Assembly (NCBI RefSeq): GCF_000308815.1
Contig: NZ_BAFX01000088.1
Coordinates: 1 to 64,000 of the forward strand
DNA length: 64,000 bases
Direction of reading: 5' to 3'
From: Nocardia concava NBRC 100430
Lineage (GTDB): Bacteria > Actinomycetota > Actinomycetes > Mycobacteriales > Mycobacteriaceae
Shown here: positions 47,489-55,251 of the stretch, piece by piece
Layout of the letters: each line of letters starts with the position of its first letter
How positions within the stretch are numbered: position 1 is the first letter of the stretch
The notes under the pieces: model-generated
Told to the model about the DNA's origin: nothing
The model's input: the letters and a program-made list of their open reading frames with translations, nothing else
Databases searched by the model: none
Translations under genes and position numbers: made by a program

Positions 47489-47872
47489 GTGTCAACTGCT
47501 CAGCAGGTTCTCGTTGTCGGGTTCGATCCCAATAGTGTCGACTTCTCGACGCCCGAGATGGTTGCGGCTCAGCTCACCGCTGAGGTGGTGCTTGCCGGGA
47601 TCGCCGCTGAGGATGAACGGATCCGGGAGCTCGGCTACGCCGTCGAGCGGTGCCACATCACGCCTGATACCGACTTGCAGGTCGTTCGTGAGCGGTTGAC
47701 GTCGAATAAGTGGGATGCGGTGTTGATCGGCGCGGGGCTGCGCACCCGGCCCCAGGCACTGCTGTTGTTCGAGCAGGTGCTCAACCTCGTGCACGAGCTC
47801 GCGCCAGGGGCGCGCATCGGCCTCCCGGATGGCCCCACCGGTGCGGCCGACGCGGTCCAGCGCTGGCTGTAG
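47489..47872 (+). CDS. Conserved-looking small alpha/beta protein, unknown
   Basis: 127 residues beginning VSTAQQVLVVGFDPNSVDFS. The first strand and the GFDP loop, followed by WDAVLIGAGLRTRPQALLLFEQVLNLVHELAPGARIGLPDGP, give a flavodoxin- or receiver-like alternating alpha/beta fold of small size, similar in order to hypothetical proteins that precede unknown operons in Nocardia and Streptomyces. No ligand motif is certain. A -10 hexamer sets GTG 47489. The stop abuts a perfect hairpin (47872-47897), so it is monocistronic. Function unknown. Confidence 0.65.
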   Translation: MSTAQQVLVVGFDPNSVDFSTPEMVAAQLTAEVVLAGIAAEDERIRELGYAVERCHITPDTDLQVVRERLTSNKWDAVLIGAGLRTRPQALLLFEQVLNLVHELAPGARIGLPDGPTGAADAVQRWL

Positions 47873-47897
47873 GCCGCGAAGCTGCAGCTTCGCGGCC
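47872..47897. terminator. Hairpin between convergent small genes
   Basis: A 26-bp perfect palindrome (left half GGCCGCGAAGCTG). In RNA the realistic form is an 11-bp stem with a short loop. It begins at the last base of one stop codon and lies 8 bp from the other gene's end. Confidence 0.75.
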
Positions 47898-47905
47898 CAT
47901 TTCTC

Positions 47906-48493
47906 TCACGCGAGGAGTTCGGCTTTCAGTTCTGGGCGGTCTTCCTCGTCGGCGAATGGCAGGGCGCGGCTGTACAGCAGGTCTACGAAGTAGGCGTACG
48001 GGCTGTCGTCGCTGTGGACGGCCATCGTGAAAAGCAATGCTAGAAGGTCGTTTTCAGATTCTTGGGACCACGGGTAGCCGATCGCCGGGCCGTACCCGTC
48101 GTAGATCGCGGCACCGTTGTCCGGTGAGTTGAACCAGACGCCCTCGATGCGGCGCACCAGCCATTCGCCGATGTAGGTGATGAATTGGTCTGCGAGATGG
48201 TCGTTTTCGGGGGTGTAGCTGCCGTTCTCGTCGAGCACGGCGGCTTCGACGAGGGAGACGATTCGGTCGAACGCGGTGGCGCTGAACCGGTCATCGGGAA
48301 GTGGGCGGTTCTCGGTGCCCTGTGCCGCTTCCAGTCGGGGCAGCGTCTCGGTGAACAACGTCTCGATGCGGGCATCGACCGCGGTTCGGTCGCTCCAGGC
48401 CAGCCAGGCCTCGGACTGCTGGGCTTCGGAGTCGAAGAATCCGGGGTCCAGGGCGCTGTCGGCCGCGGTGGCACGCCTTGCCTGAGCCATCAT
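47906..48493 (-). CDS. Hypothetical soluble protein, second gene of a two-gene unit
   Basis: 195 residues, not recognised. The sequence is acidic, with many Trp/Tyr/Phe (EAWLAWSDRTAVDARIETL, WLVRRIEGVWFNSPDN, PYAYFVDLLYSRALPF) and no Cys, signal peptide or membrane segment. GYPWSQESENDLLALLFTMAVHSDD looks like a helical structure. It overlaps the upstream gene's stop in an ATGA; either ATG 48493 or the next codon can serve. Tight coupling suggests the products act together, for example as a regulator/partner pair or an immunity-type protein, but that is speculation. The hairpin downstream ends the unit. Confidence 0.6.
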   Translation of the reverse strand: MMAQARRATAADSALDPGFFDSEAQQSEAWLAWSDRTAVDARIETLFTETLPRLEAAQGTENRPLPDDRFSATAFDRIVSLVEAAVLDENGSYTPENDHLADQFITYIGEWLVRRIEGVWFNSPDNGAAIYDGYGPAIGYPWSQESENDLLALLFTMAVHSDDSPYAYFVDLLYSRALPFADEEDRPELKAELLA

Positions 48494-49098
48494 GCTCCCC
48501 TCGTGTACAGGGGAAGACCTTCGAGGGCGGCTTTCCAGAGTGCTTCCGCGGCACCGTCACCGTCCAGGGCCTCGGGGTATTCAACCTCGGAGGCACTCAG
48601 CGTGCGGGCCTTCGGATCCTCGACGATGACATCGCCCCGGTCCCATGCTTCGAGCCACGCTTCCGCGGACGCCGCACCGTGTACGACAAGCATTCCCATG
48701 TCGTAGAGCTTGGTCAGCACCAGGCCCTCGACGGTGAGTGAGCCGCCGATGAACAGCACGCTGTCCATGAGGCACATCAGGTGTCCGGCGGTGACCGAGC
48801 CGGTGACGTAGAGCGGCGTGTAGACGTCCGCGTTCAGAAAACGCATGGGGCCGTTGACCGTCAGGTCCCCATCGATGACGTAGACGGTGTCCGGTGCCAC
48901 GCCAGGGTCGTTGCCCAGCGACAGCGGCCCGTCGATGGTGAGGTCACCTCGGTGAACGAAGAAGCACTCGGCTTCCTCACTCAGCAGATCGTCCAGATCC
49001 TCCACGAGTTCCGCACTGGCTCGGCAAATGTCATAGCGCTCCGCCGCCTCGGAAACCGGCACCGATTCCCAACTTGTACACCATTCTTCGAACGACAC
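48490..49098 (-). CDS. Hypothetical protein with beta-helix-like repeats, first gene of the unit
   Basis: 202 residues. Residues about 45-130 show four repeats of hydrophobic, Gly-containing strands: GDLTIDGPL, VIDGDLTVNGPM, YVTGSVTAGHLM and FIGGSLTVEGLV. This is the right-handed beta-helix pattern of bactofilin/polymer-forming proteins, here without a membrane anchor. The first 40 residues are helical and acidic; the last 60 end in a helix with a WDRGDVIVEDPKAR strand. The product may polymerise or hold a ligand. No homolog name was recognised. ATG 49098 is the start; 116 bp upstream lies the end of the monooxygenase gene and a nested hairpin. Confidence 0.6.
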   Translation of the reverse strand: MSFEEWCTSWESVPVSEAAERYDICRASAELVEDLDDLLSEEAECFFVHRGDLTIDGPLSLGNDPGVAPDTVYVIDGDLTVNGPMRFLNADVYTPLYVTGSVTAGHLMCLMDSVLFIGGSLTVEGLVLTKLYDMGMLVVHGAASAEAWLEAWDRGDVIVEDPKARTLSASEVEYPEALDGDGAAEALWKAALEGLPLYTRGA

Positions 49099-49100
49099 CT

Positions 49101-49163
49101 GACTCCTCGCGCTCTATCCGATCCCGATTGCTGTGCGGCACAGCAGAACTCACCCGAGGAGTC
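49101..49163. terminator. Nested hairpin upstream of the two-gene unit
   Basis: Outer arms GACTCCTCG (49101-49109) and CGAGGAGTC (49155-49163) enclose an inner perfect palindrome GCTGTGC-G-GCACAGC (49130-49144). It could be a terminator of the monooxygenase gene (minus strand) or a leader structure of the two-gene unit. Confidence 0.45.
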
Positions 49164-49213
49164 TCGCACATGCGGGTGTACCGGAAGCGTCAGCGGTCGG
49201 GTTGGCCCGGGGC

Positions 49214-50338
49214 TCAGGTGAGTTTGGCTTCGGGAGCGAAGGCGGGGAGCTTGTCCAGGCTGGTGCGGACGGCTTCGGCGCCGTAGTCGAGCATTTGTCG
49301 CTCGTAGTCGGAGACGGCGGGGAGCAGGTTTCGGCGGCCAGCGAAGGCGTCGATCAGGTTGCGGCGCAATAGGTCTGCGTCGCGGAGGGCGGTGTTGGCG
49401 CCGTTGCCACCGGTTGGGGAGGTGGCGTGGATGGCGTCGCCGAGGAGAGTGACGGGGCCGGAGGGCCAGCGGTTGGCGGGCTTGACCACTCGGATCGAGA
49501 GCAGGGTGCTGTTGTCGGGGTCGGCCTGCTCGATCAGGGCGCACAGGGTCGGGTGCCAGCCCTCCATTCTGGAGAGGACGGCGTCCTGGGCGGTGAGGTT
49601 TTCCAGGGAGCCGTTCGGGGGAAGGATCATGGCCCAGCGGACGTAGTCGCCGATGTCGGGGAGGGTGACTTCGGGGGCCAGTTCTTCGGCGGCCCGCTTG
49701 GGCGGGGTGCGAAAGCGCATCGCGCCGAGTAGGAGGCTGACGCCGTCGCCGGCGATCTTCGAGCCGTAAGCCTTTGACAGGGTGGCGAATTCGTCGGTCA
49801 GCGGGGTGCGGCCGATGACGAAGCGGACGCCGGTGTCGGTCGGGGTCGTCTGAGGTGAGAGCACGCGGCGGACCGCGGAAGTGATGCCGTCGGCACCGAC
49901 GAGCAGGTCGGCGGTGGCGGGTTCGCGGTGGGCGAAGCGAGCTCGGACCTGACCGTCGGGTAGCAGGTCGTAGCCGGTGAGCGCGGCGTCGGTGTGCACG
50001 GTGAGGCCGGTCAGCAGCAGGTGCCGCAGCACCTGCCGGTCGACCACGAGGCCGGTGCGGCCCGCGCCGAGCTTGCCGATCTCGTTCAGTTGCGGATCCA
50101 GGATCAGCTGCTCGGCGGAGGCCTCCATGACGATCTCGTCGAGCAGCGGGTGCCAGCGCATCGGCAGACAGTCGCGCACCGACTGGAAACCGATCTCGTT
50201 CAGGACGAGCCGGTAGCCCTGGAACCGCGCGACGATCCCTGGGTCACGTTCGAAAACCTCGGCCTCGATTCCGGTACCGCGCAGACCTTGTGCGAGAGCC
50301 AAACCACCCAGACCGGCTCCGACAACGGAAACTCGCAT
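49214..50338 (-). CDS. FAD-dependent monooxygenase (PHBH/TetX-like)
   Basis: 374 residues, class A flavin monooxygenase. VVGAGLGGLALAQGLRGTG binds the ADP part; DLLVGADGITSAVRR is the DG motif; VTLLGDAIHATSPTGGNGANTALRDA is the GD motif. The group includes TetX tetracycline hydroxylase and rifampicin monooxygenase, but also catabolic and biosynthetic hydroxylases. It is divergent from a TetR regulator with two matching 13-bp palindromes between them, the layout of an inducible detoxification or catabolic gene. ATG 50338 is the natural start (MRVSVVGAG). The substrate is unknown. Confidence 0.88.
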   Translation of the reverse strand: MRVSVVGAGLGGLALAQGLRGTGIEAEVFERDPGIVARFQGYRLVLNEIGFQSVRDCLPMRWHPLLDEIVMEASAEQLILDPQLNEIGKLGAGRTGLVVDRQVLRHLLLTGLTVHTDAALTGYDLLPDGQVRARFAHREPATADLLVGADGITSAVRRVLSPQTTPTDTGVRFVIGRTPLTDEFATLSKAYGSKIAGDGVSLLLGAMRFRTPPKRAAEELAPEVTLPDIGDYVRWAMILPPNGSLENLTAQDAVLSRMEGWHPTLCALIEQADPDNSTLLSIRVVKPANRWPSGPVTLLGDAIHATSPTGGNGANTALRDADLLRRNLIDAFAGRRNLLPAVSDYERQMLDYGAEAVRTSLDKLPAFAPEAKLT

Positions 50339-50361
50339 CGCACACCTCCGAGACAGAGAAA

Positions 50362-50374
50362 CGAACTAAGTTCG
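50362..50374. promoter_or_regulatory. TetR operator 1
   Basis: CGAACT-A-AGTTCG, a perfect 13-bp palindrome, 24 bp before the monooxygenase start. Same family as operator 2. Confidence 0.75.
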
Positions 50375-50399
50375 TTCAGACGATCTAAGTTCTACTTAA

Positions 50400-50412
50400 C
50401 GAACATTGTTCG
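50400..50412. promoter_or_regulatory. TetR operator 2
   Basis: CGAACA-T-TGTTCG, perfect 13-bp palindrome, ending 9 bp before the TetR gene's -10. Operators 1 and 2 are 38 bp apart centre to centre. Confidence 0.75.
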
Positions 50413-50420
50413 TGTCAAGC

Positions 50421-50426
50421 TATAGT
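50421..50426 (+). promoter_or_regulatory. -10 hexamer of a leaderless promoter (TetR gene)
   Basis: TATAGT, then 7 nt, then ATG 50434. The GTG at 50425 overlaps the hexamer and is rejected. Confidence 0.65.
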
Positions 50427-50433
50427 GACCGTC

Positions 50434-51159
50434 ATGACCGCCGCTCCCCGCCAACGCCGCGCCGCTCGCCACGCCCAACTCGGGGCAGACGCCGCCACGC
50501 CGGCACCGCGCAAGCGGCCGATCACCGCCGAGCGGATCACCGACGCCGCCTTGGAGGTGGTCGCCACCGAGGGCTACGACGCACTGACCATTCGCCGCGT
50601 CGCCACCCTGCTCGGCACCGGTCCGTCGTCGCTCTACGCGCACATCGTCAACAAGGACGACATCGACGACCTGTTGATCGGGCGGCTGTACGCCGAAGTC
50701 GTTCTCCCGCAACCGGACCCGGACGCCTGGCGGGAACAACTGCTGGACGTGTACACGCAGATCCGCGATCTGTACCTGAAGTACCCCGGAATATCGCGCG
50801 CGGCCCTGGCCATGGTCTCGACCAACCTGGAGACCCTGCGCGTCGGCGAAGGAATCCTCGCGATCCTACTCACGGGCGGCATCGACCCGAAAACGGCCGG
50901 ATGGGCCCGCGACGCGCTGTCCCTCTACGTCAGCGCCTACGCCCTCGAACAGTCCCTGGTCCAGCAACGACGCCGGTCCCCGGACCAGGAATGGGTGCTC
51001 AGCCAGGACGAACTGCTGGACCGATTCACCGCGCTGCCCGCCGAGAAGTTCCCCCAGACCCAACGCCACGCCGCCGAACTGATCTCCGGCACCGGCCCCG
51101 AGCGCTTCGAATTCACCCTCCGCCTGCTCATCAACAACCTGGAGCCCGAATCCAAGTGA
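50434..51159 (+). CDS. TetR-family regulator of the FAD monooxygenase
   Basis: 241 residues. A ~35-residue Arg/Ala/Pro-rich head precedes the helix-turn-helix (ITAERITDAALEVVATEGYDALTIRRVATLLGTGPSSLYAHIVNKDDI region, residues 36-85). The C-terminal domain resembles the ligand-binding domain of TetR(A/E)-type regulators in overall helix order. ATG 50434 is preferred because the -10 hexamer ends 7 nt before. It is divergent from the monooxygenase gene with paired operators between them. By architecture a small-molecule substrate of the monooxygenase would be the inducer. Confidence 0.88.
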   Translation: MTAAPRQRRAARHAQLGADAATPAPRKRPITAERITDAALEVVATEGYDALTIRRVATLLGTGPSSLYAHIVNKDDIDDLLIGRLYAEVVLPQPDPDAWREQLLDVYTQIRDLYLKYPGISRAALAMVSTNLETLRVGEGILAILLTGGIDPKTAGWARDALSLYVSAYALEQSLVQQRRRSPDQEWVLSQDELLDRFTALPAEKFPQTQRHAAELISGTGPERFEFTLRLLINNLEPESK

Positions 51160-51179
51160 CCGCGGCAAACGGTGGTCGG

Positions 51180-51965
51180 TCAGATGGTGGTGATCAGGCC
51201 GCCGTCGATGGTGAAGTCCGAGCCGGTGATGTTGGCGGCGCGGGGGCTGGAGAGGTAGACGGCTAGGTCGGCGATTTCTTCGGGGCGGGTGAATCGCCCG
51301 GTGACGGACTGGGCTGCCGCGGTGCGGGCCACGGCGTCCGGATCGCCGCCGGCGGTGCCCGCGATGGTTTGTGCCACCCCGTGCTCGCCCAGCCAGAGAT
51401 CTGTGGCGACCGGCCCGGGGCTGATGGTGTTTACTCGAACGCCCTGCGCGCCTACCTGTTTCGACAGGGATTTGCTGAAGTTGGTGAGTGCGGCCTTGGC
51501 GGCGCTGTAGTCGATCACGGTGGGGTCGGGCAGTTTGGCGTTGACCGAGCTGATGGTGACGATGCTGCCCTGCCGGGCCTCGAGCATGCCCGGCAGGAGC
51601 GCGCGCGTCACCCGGATCGCGGCGAGCAGGTCCAGCGTCAGGGTGGACAGCCATTCCTCGTCCGCGATGTCGAGGAAGCCGTTCAGCCGGGGTGTCACGC
51701 CGCCGACATTGTTGAACAGCATCGCCGTGATGCCGAATTTCGCTGCGACGGCACCCAATTCGGTCGCGCCCTGCGCGGTGGACAGATCCACTTCGGCCGG
51801 GTGGACGCGGCCGGTGTCGGCGAGGGCGCGCAGATCGTCACCGGTGTGGCGGGCCGCGGCCACCACGATCGCACCCTCCTCGACGAGGGTGCGGGTGATG
51901 GCCAGGCCGATGCCGCGGCTCGCGCCGGTCACCACGGCGAGGGTGTCGGTGAGTCCCAGATCCAT
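51180..51965 (-). CDS. Short-chain dehydrogenase/reductase (classical)
   Basis: 261 residues. TGASRGIGLAIT binds NAD(P), with an AARHTGDD segment after strand 2 that lacks the acidic residue and thus fits NADP. NNVGG replaces the usual NNAG; the catalytic Ser is in TISSVNAKL and YSAAK gives Tyr/Lys. SPGPVATDLWL and DFTIDGGLITTI are normal. It is 15 bp from the alpha/beta-hydrolase gene (51981) upstream on the same strand and divergent from the LysR gene, so SDR and hydrolase form an operon likely controlled by it. Convergent with the TetR gene at 51159 (20 bp). Confidence 0.88.
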   Translation of the reverse strand: MDLGLTDTLAVVTGASRGIGLAITRTLVEEGAIVVAAARHTGDDLRALADTGRVHPAEVDLSTAQGATELGAVAAKFGITAMLFNNVGGVTPRLNGFLDIADEEWLSTLTLDLLAAIRVTRALLPGMLEARQGSIVTISSVNAKLPDPTVIDYSAAKAALTNFSKSLSKQVGAQGVRVNTISPGPVATDLWLGEHGVAQTIAGTAGGDPDAVARTAAAQSVTGRFTRPEEIADLAVYLSSPRAANITGSDFTIDGGLITTI

Positions 51966-51980
51966 GCGCCCTCCTCGGTG

Positions 51981-52775
51981 TCAGAAACCCTTGTCGGCCA
52001 GCCAGGCCAGGACCGCGTCGGCCACGTCCTTCCATCCGCTGTCGACGGTTAGAGAGTGGCCGCGGCCCTCGAACTGCTTCAGTTCGGTGACCGCTGTGGA
52101 GTCGCGGTATTGCTTCAGGGTCGAGCGGGTCACCACGTCGGGGACGGTGTGGTCCTCGAGACCCGAAATGAGCAGCAGCGGGCCGCGATTCGAGTTCGCG
52201 GTGTCGACCTTCGCCTCCGAGTGCAGGACGAAGTTCGCCGCGGCGGCCTGGAAGAGGGGGCGGGCGGGTGAGGGGATGGTCCAGCGCTCGAAGAGTTCGG
52301 CCGACTCCTGTTCGCTGACCGCGTTGCCGAAACCGAAGCGGAACTCCTTCTCGGTCAAGGACACCGCCTTGTGCAGGTTGGCGGGGTTGCCGAGGGCGGG
52401 CAGGCCGGCGCGCAGCTGGGCGAGCGGGAGCGGGAGGACGCCCTTGATCTGGGCCGGATCGATGGCGACACCGGCGATGCCGAGGTTCTGGCCCATCAGC
52501 TTCTCGGTGAGCAGGCCACCGAAGGAGTGGCCGATGATGATCGGCGGGGACGGAAGGGTCTGGATGATCGATGCGAAATGCGCTGCCGCATCATCGATTC
52601 CGATGTCCGCGACGGCCTCGGGGTGGGCGCGGGCCGCGGCGACGGTGTCGGGCTCGTTGGGCCAGCCCGGGGCGATGGGGGCGTAACCGGCGGCCCGGAA
52701 GTGGTCGAGCCACGGCCCCCAGCTGGTGGCGTGCAGCCAGAGTCCATGGATGAAGAGAACCGGTGTCGGCGACAT
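51981..52775 (-). CDS. Alpha/beta-hydrolase
   Basis: 264 residues. Oxyanion motif LFIHGLWLHA, nucleophile elbow IIIGHSFGGLLTEKL (GHSFG), then GLEDHTVPD (Asp) and GRGHSLTVDSGW (His). This is an esterase/lipase-like hydrolase without signal peptide. The open frame reaches 52913, into the LysR promoter; ATG 52775 (MSPTPVLFIHG) has GGGAG close by and gives the expected N-terminus. The regulator at 52913 is divergent across 137 bp and probably acts on hydrolase-SDR. A lactone or ester substrate that becomes a ketone/alcohol for the SDR would make sense, but nothing in the sequence proves it. Confidence 0.87.
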   Translation of the reverse strand: MSPTPVLFIHGLWLHATSWGPWLDHFRAAGYAPIAPGWPNEPDTVAAARAHPEAVADIGIDDAAAHFASIIQTLPSPPIIIGHSFGGLLTEKLMGQNLGIAGVAIDPAQIKGVLPLPLAQLRAGLPALGNPANLHKAVSLTEKEFRFGFGNAVSEQESAELFERWTIPSPARPLFQAAAANFVLHSEAKVDTANSNRGPLLLISGLEDHTVPDVVTRSTLKQYRDSTAVTELKQFEGRGHSLTVDSGWKDVADAVLAWLADKGF

Positions 52776-52912
52776 ATCACTCCCTTTCGGCTCATTCACT
52801 TCAGCATCGCGACTCGCGGCGCGTCCAAGTCGTAATGGACCACGATCGATAACCGGAACCGCATACTTGCAGGTGACTTGCGGATGGACCGGCGGAGAAG
52901 CGGGGGCGGGCA

Positions 52913-53890
52913 ATGGATCTCGATCTGCGACAGCTGCGCTACTTCGTCGTCCTCGCCGAGGAACTGCATTTCGGCCGGGCCGCCGCCAAGCTGTTCATCA
53001 CCCAGCCCGCGCTGTCCAAGCAGATCCGCAAGCTCGAGGAGCGACTCGGCGGCGCGCTGCTGGAACGCGACAGTCGCCACGTCACACTCACTGCGCGCGG
53101 GCAGCGGGTACTCGCCGACGCGCGCGAGATGATCGCGCTCGCAACGCGTATCGGGCGCGGGACGGCCGACTCCGATGTGGTGCGGATCGCGCACATCTTC
53201 GAATTGCAGACCAGCCGGACCGTGGCCGACGAATTCGCGGCAGTCCATCCCGCGGTTCGCATTGTCGAGCGGTCCCTCGACAGCACCCGGCAGCTCGAAG
53301 CACTGCTGGAGAACCGCCTCGACATCGCCATGCTCCGGGTCACCGCGGCCATGACGGCACAGCATCCGACCGGATGGTGTTTCCGCCGCCTGCGCCTGGA
53401 ACCGCTGCTCCTGGTCGGGCGCCCCGGCGATCCACCGCGGCCGGAAGTCTCGCTGCACGAACGTCCGCTGGAGGCCTTCGCCGACGGACCGGACTCCGGC
53501 CTCTACAACGTCCACGGCGAATACCTGACGACATTCGAACGCCAAGCCGGTGTTTCGCTGCGATGGCTGGGGAATCCGGGCACCTTCGGCCACTGCCTGG
53601 CCGCCCTGAAACGCGCCACCACACCCGCGCACATCCTCGAATTCGAAAGCTACGCACTGCGATACGAGGAGTTGGGAGTCCCTACCCACCGCCCGTCGGA
53701 ATTCCAGCCCTACTATCCGTGGTCCATAGCCTGGCGCGACGAACCACTCCCCCCTCCCGTCGCCGAATTCCTGGAGATCGCGGAGAAGACGGCCAGTGAT
53801 CGCCAGTGGTGTTCACCCTCTTCGCGATTCGCCCCCGCCTGGTTCCCTCCCGATACCCCGATCGATGCCCCACAGACCCGGCCGGAGTAG
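52913..53890 (+). CDS. LysR-family regulator
   Basis: 325 residues. Winged helix at residues 4-62 (DLRQLRYFVVLAEELHFGRAA, then LFITQPALSKQIRKLEERLG). The effector domain starts around residue 90. ATG 52913 is the natural start (MDLDLRQLRYF). Upstream 137 bp to the hydrolase start contain ACTTGC twice (about 52867 and 52877), half-sites of the kind LysR proteins use, but no clear T-N11-A box. The terminal 30 residues are Pro/Ser-rich. Likely activator of the hydrolase-SDR operon. Confidence 0.87.
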   Translation: MDLDLRQLRYFVVLAEELHFGRAAAKLFITQPALSKQIRKLEERLGGALLERDSRHVTLTARGQRVLADAREMIALATRIGRGTADSDVVRIAHIFELQTSRTVADEFAAVHPAVRIVERSLDSTRQLEALLENRLDIAMLRVTAAMTAQHPTGWCFRRLRLEPLLLVGRPGDPPRPEVSLHERPLEAFADGPDSGLYNVHGEYLTTFERQAGVSLRWLGNPGTFGHCLAALKRATTPAHILEFESYALRYEELGVPTHRPSEFQPYYPWSIAWRDEPLPPPVAEFLEIAEKTASDRQWCSPSSRFAPAWFPPDTPIDAPQTRPE

Positions 53891-54154
53891 ATCGCCGGGG
53901 CGCGAGGTCGTCGGCGTGGCGGTCAGGGCTGGTAGTCGCGAACGTAGGGGGTGTCTACTCCCAGAGAGCCGAGACTGGTTGCGCTGACGCCGTCACCGAT
54001 TGGATCGGGGCCAGAAAGTTCCGCGCCATCTGGCATCGACGGACTCCGCCGAACGGTCCTGCAGCGGACCTGCTGGAGCTCGCCACCCGGATTGAAGCGG
54101 CCCGCATGCGGCCGAAATAGACCCTCCCCGCATCCGTCAGGCTCGCGGGGTAAT
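53891..54154. other. Intergenic region, no gene identified
   Basis: About 260 bp after the LysR gene. The plus frames that cross it (for example 53806-54120) overlap LysR and have no homology. The region shows lower third-position GC bias than neighbouring genes and may be a remnant. The only element seen is the ArsR-type palindrome that begins at 54155. Confidence 0.35.
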
Positions 54155-54170
54155 ATAAGTGGCAACTTAT
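54155..54170. promoter_or_regulatory. ArsR-type operator
   Basis: ATAAGT-GGCA-ACTTAT, perfect 6-bp arms in an AT-rich island, immediately before the AAAGGAGG ribosome site of the SRPBCC gene. The regulator is the downstream ArsR gene. Confidence 0.65.
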
Positions 54171-54184
54171 CAAAGGAGGTTGTC

Positions 54185-54841
54185 GTGACGTTGTTGCCAG
54201 ATCCTGTGCGACAGGCGGGGATGGTTACCCGCGAAGTGCGGACGAGTACGCGCGATGGCGGGCCGACCCGGATCGCCGTCGCGAGGCGCAAGTATCCGAC
54301 CGATCAGGCGGATCTGTGGGAGGCGTTGACCAGTGCGGAACGGATTCCGCGGTGGTTCCTGCCGATCAGCGGGACGCTCGAAGAGGGCGGGAAGTATCAG
54401 CTCGAGGGGCAGGCCGGCGGGACGATCGAGCGGTGTGATGCGCCGAAAACGTTTGCCATCACCTGGGAATTCGCGGGGCAGGTTTCTTGGGTCGAGGTCA
54501 GCCTGCGCCCAGCCGGGGAAGGCACCGAGTTGGAGTTGCGGCACGAGATGCCGTTCGATCCCGTCTTCTGGGGCCAGTTCGGTCCCGGCGCGGTGGGGGT
54601 CGGGTGGGATCTCGCATTCCTGGGGCTGGACGCGTACGTGTCCACCGGCGAGGCGGTGGATCCCGAAGTGGGGCAAACCCTGCACAAGACTCCGGAGGGG
54701 CTCGCCTTCATTCGAGCCGCCGTAGACGCGTGGGGTGCCGCGGCGATCGCCGACGGGGATGACCCCGGTGCCGCGCGGGCGGCGGCAGAGGCTACGTTCG
54801 GGTTCTACACGATCGAACCCGAGGACAGCCCCGAATCCTGA
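54185..54841 (+). CDS. SRPBCC (AHSA1/START-like) protein
   Basis: 218 residues. AHSA1-type fold: REVRTSTRDGGPTRIAVARRKYP, LWEALTSAERIPRWFLPISG, YQLEGQAGGTIERCDAPKTFAITWEF, VSWVEVSLRPAGEGTELELRHEMP and VGWDLAFLGLDAYV. Such proteins have a hydrophobic cavity and are very often paired with an ArsR regulator in actinobacteria. GTG 54185 follows AAAGGAGG; the open frame to 53951 lies before the operator and is rejected. The stop overlaps the ArsR ATG by one base, so the two are cotranslated. The ligand is unknown. Confidence 0.87.
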   Translation: MTLLPDPVRQAGMVTREVRTSTRDGGPTRIAVARRKYPTDQADLWEALTSAERIPRWFLPISGTLEEGGKYQLEGQAGGTIERCDAPKTFAITWEFAGQVSWVEVSLRPAGEGTELELRHEMPFDPVFWGQFGPGAVGVGWDLAFLGLDAYVSTGEAVDPEVGQTLHKTPEGLAFIRAAVDAWGAAAIADGDDPGAARAAAEATFGFYTIEPEDSPES

Positions 54842-55251
54842 TGACCCCTTCTCCCCCACAGACTTTCGAGCCAGGCGGTGATCCAAGGATTTTCGAGGCG
54901 CTCGGCGATCCGATCCGCCGCTTCATCCTCGAACTCGTCGCCGCGGGCGAGCAGCCCGCGGGCACGATCGTCGAGACGGTCCGGGACCGGCACCCGATCT
55001 CCCAACCCGGCGTCTCGCAGCATTTGAAGGTGCTGCGGGAGGCCGGGCTGGTGATCGTGCGCGCCGAGGGAACGCGGCGGTTCTACAGCCTGGATCCGGC
55101 GGGGGTCGAGACGGCGAGCATGTGGCTGACCGCGCTCGCGGATCCGTTGCGGTACTTCGCGAATCCGCTCGACGCACTCGGCACCGAGGTCGCGTGCGGC
55201 AAGCGGGAACGGCGGGCTAGCGAATCGACGCGGCGGTCCGCGACAGGATGA
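54841..55251 (+). CDS. ArsR-family winged-helix regulator
   Basis: 136 residues. IFEALGDPIRRFILELVAAGEQPAGTIVETVRDRHPISQPGVSQHLKVLREAGLVIVRAEGTRRFYSLDPAG is the winged helix (cited here as residues 17-90), with recognition helix QPGVSQHLKVL and a wing ending FYSLDPAG. No Cys metal site is visible, so it is of the non-metal ArsR type usually found with SRPBCC proteins. It likely binds the ATAAGT/ACTTAT palindrome upstream of the pair and represses it. Its 3' end overlaps the convergent hydrolase by 35 bp. Confidence 0.88.
   Translation: MTPSPPQTFEPGGDPRIFEALGDPIRRFILELVAAGEQPAGTIVETVRDRHPISQPGVSQHLKVLREAGLVIVRAEGTRRFYSLDPAGVETASMWLTALADPLRYFANPLDALGTEVACGKRERRASESTRRSATG

Noticed and set aside
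53806..54120. 104-codon frame after LysR
   Set aside because: Overlaps the LysR 3' end and shows no coding signature or homology.
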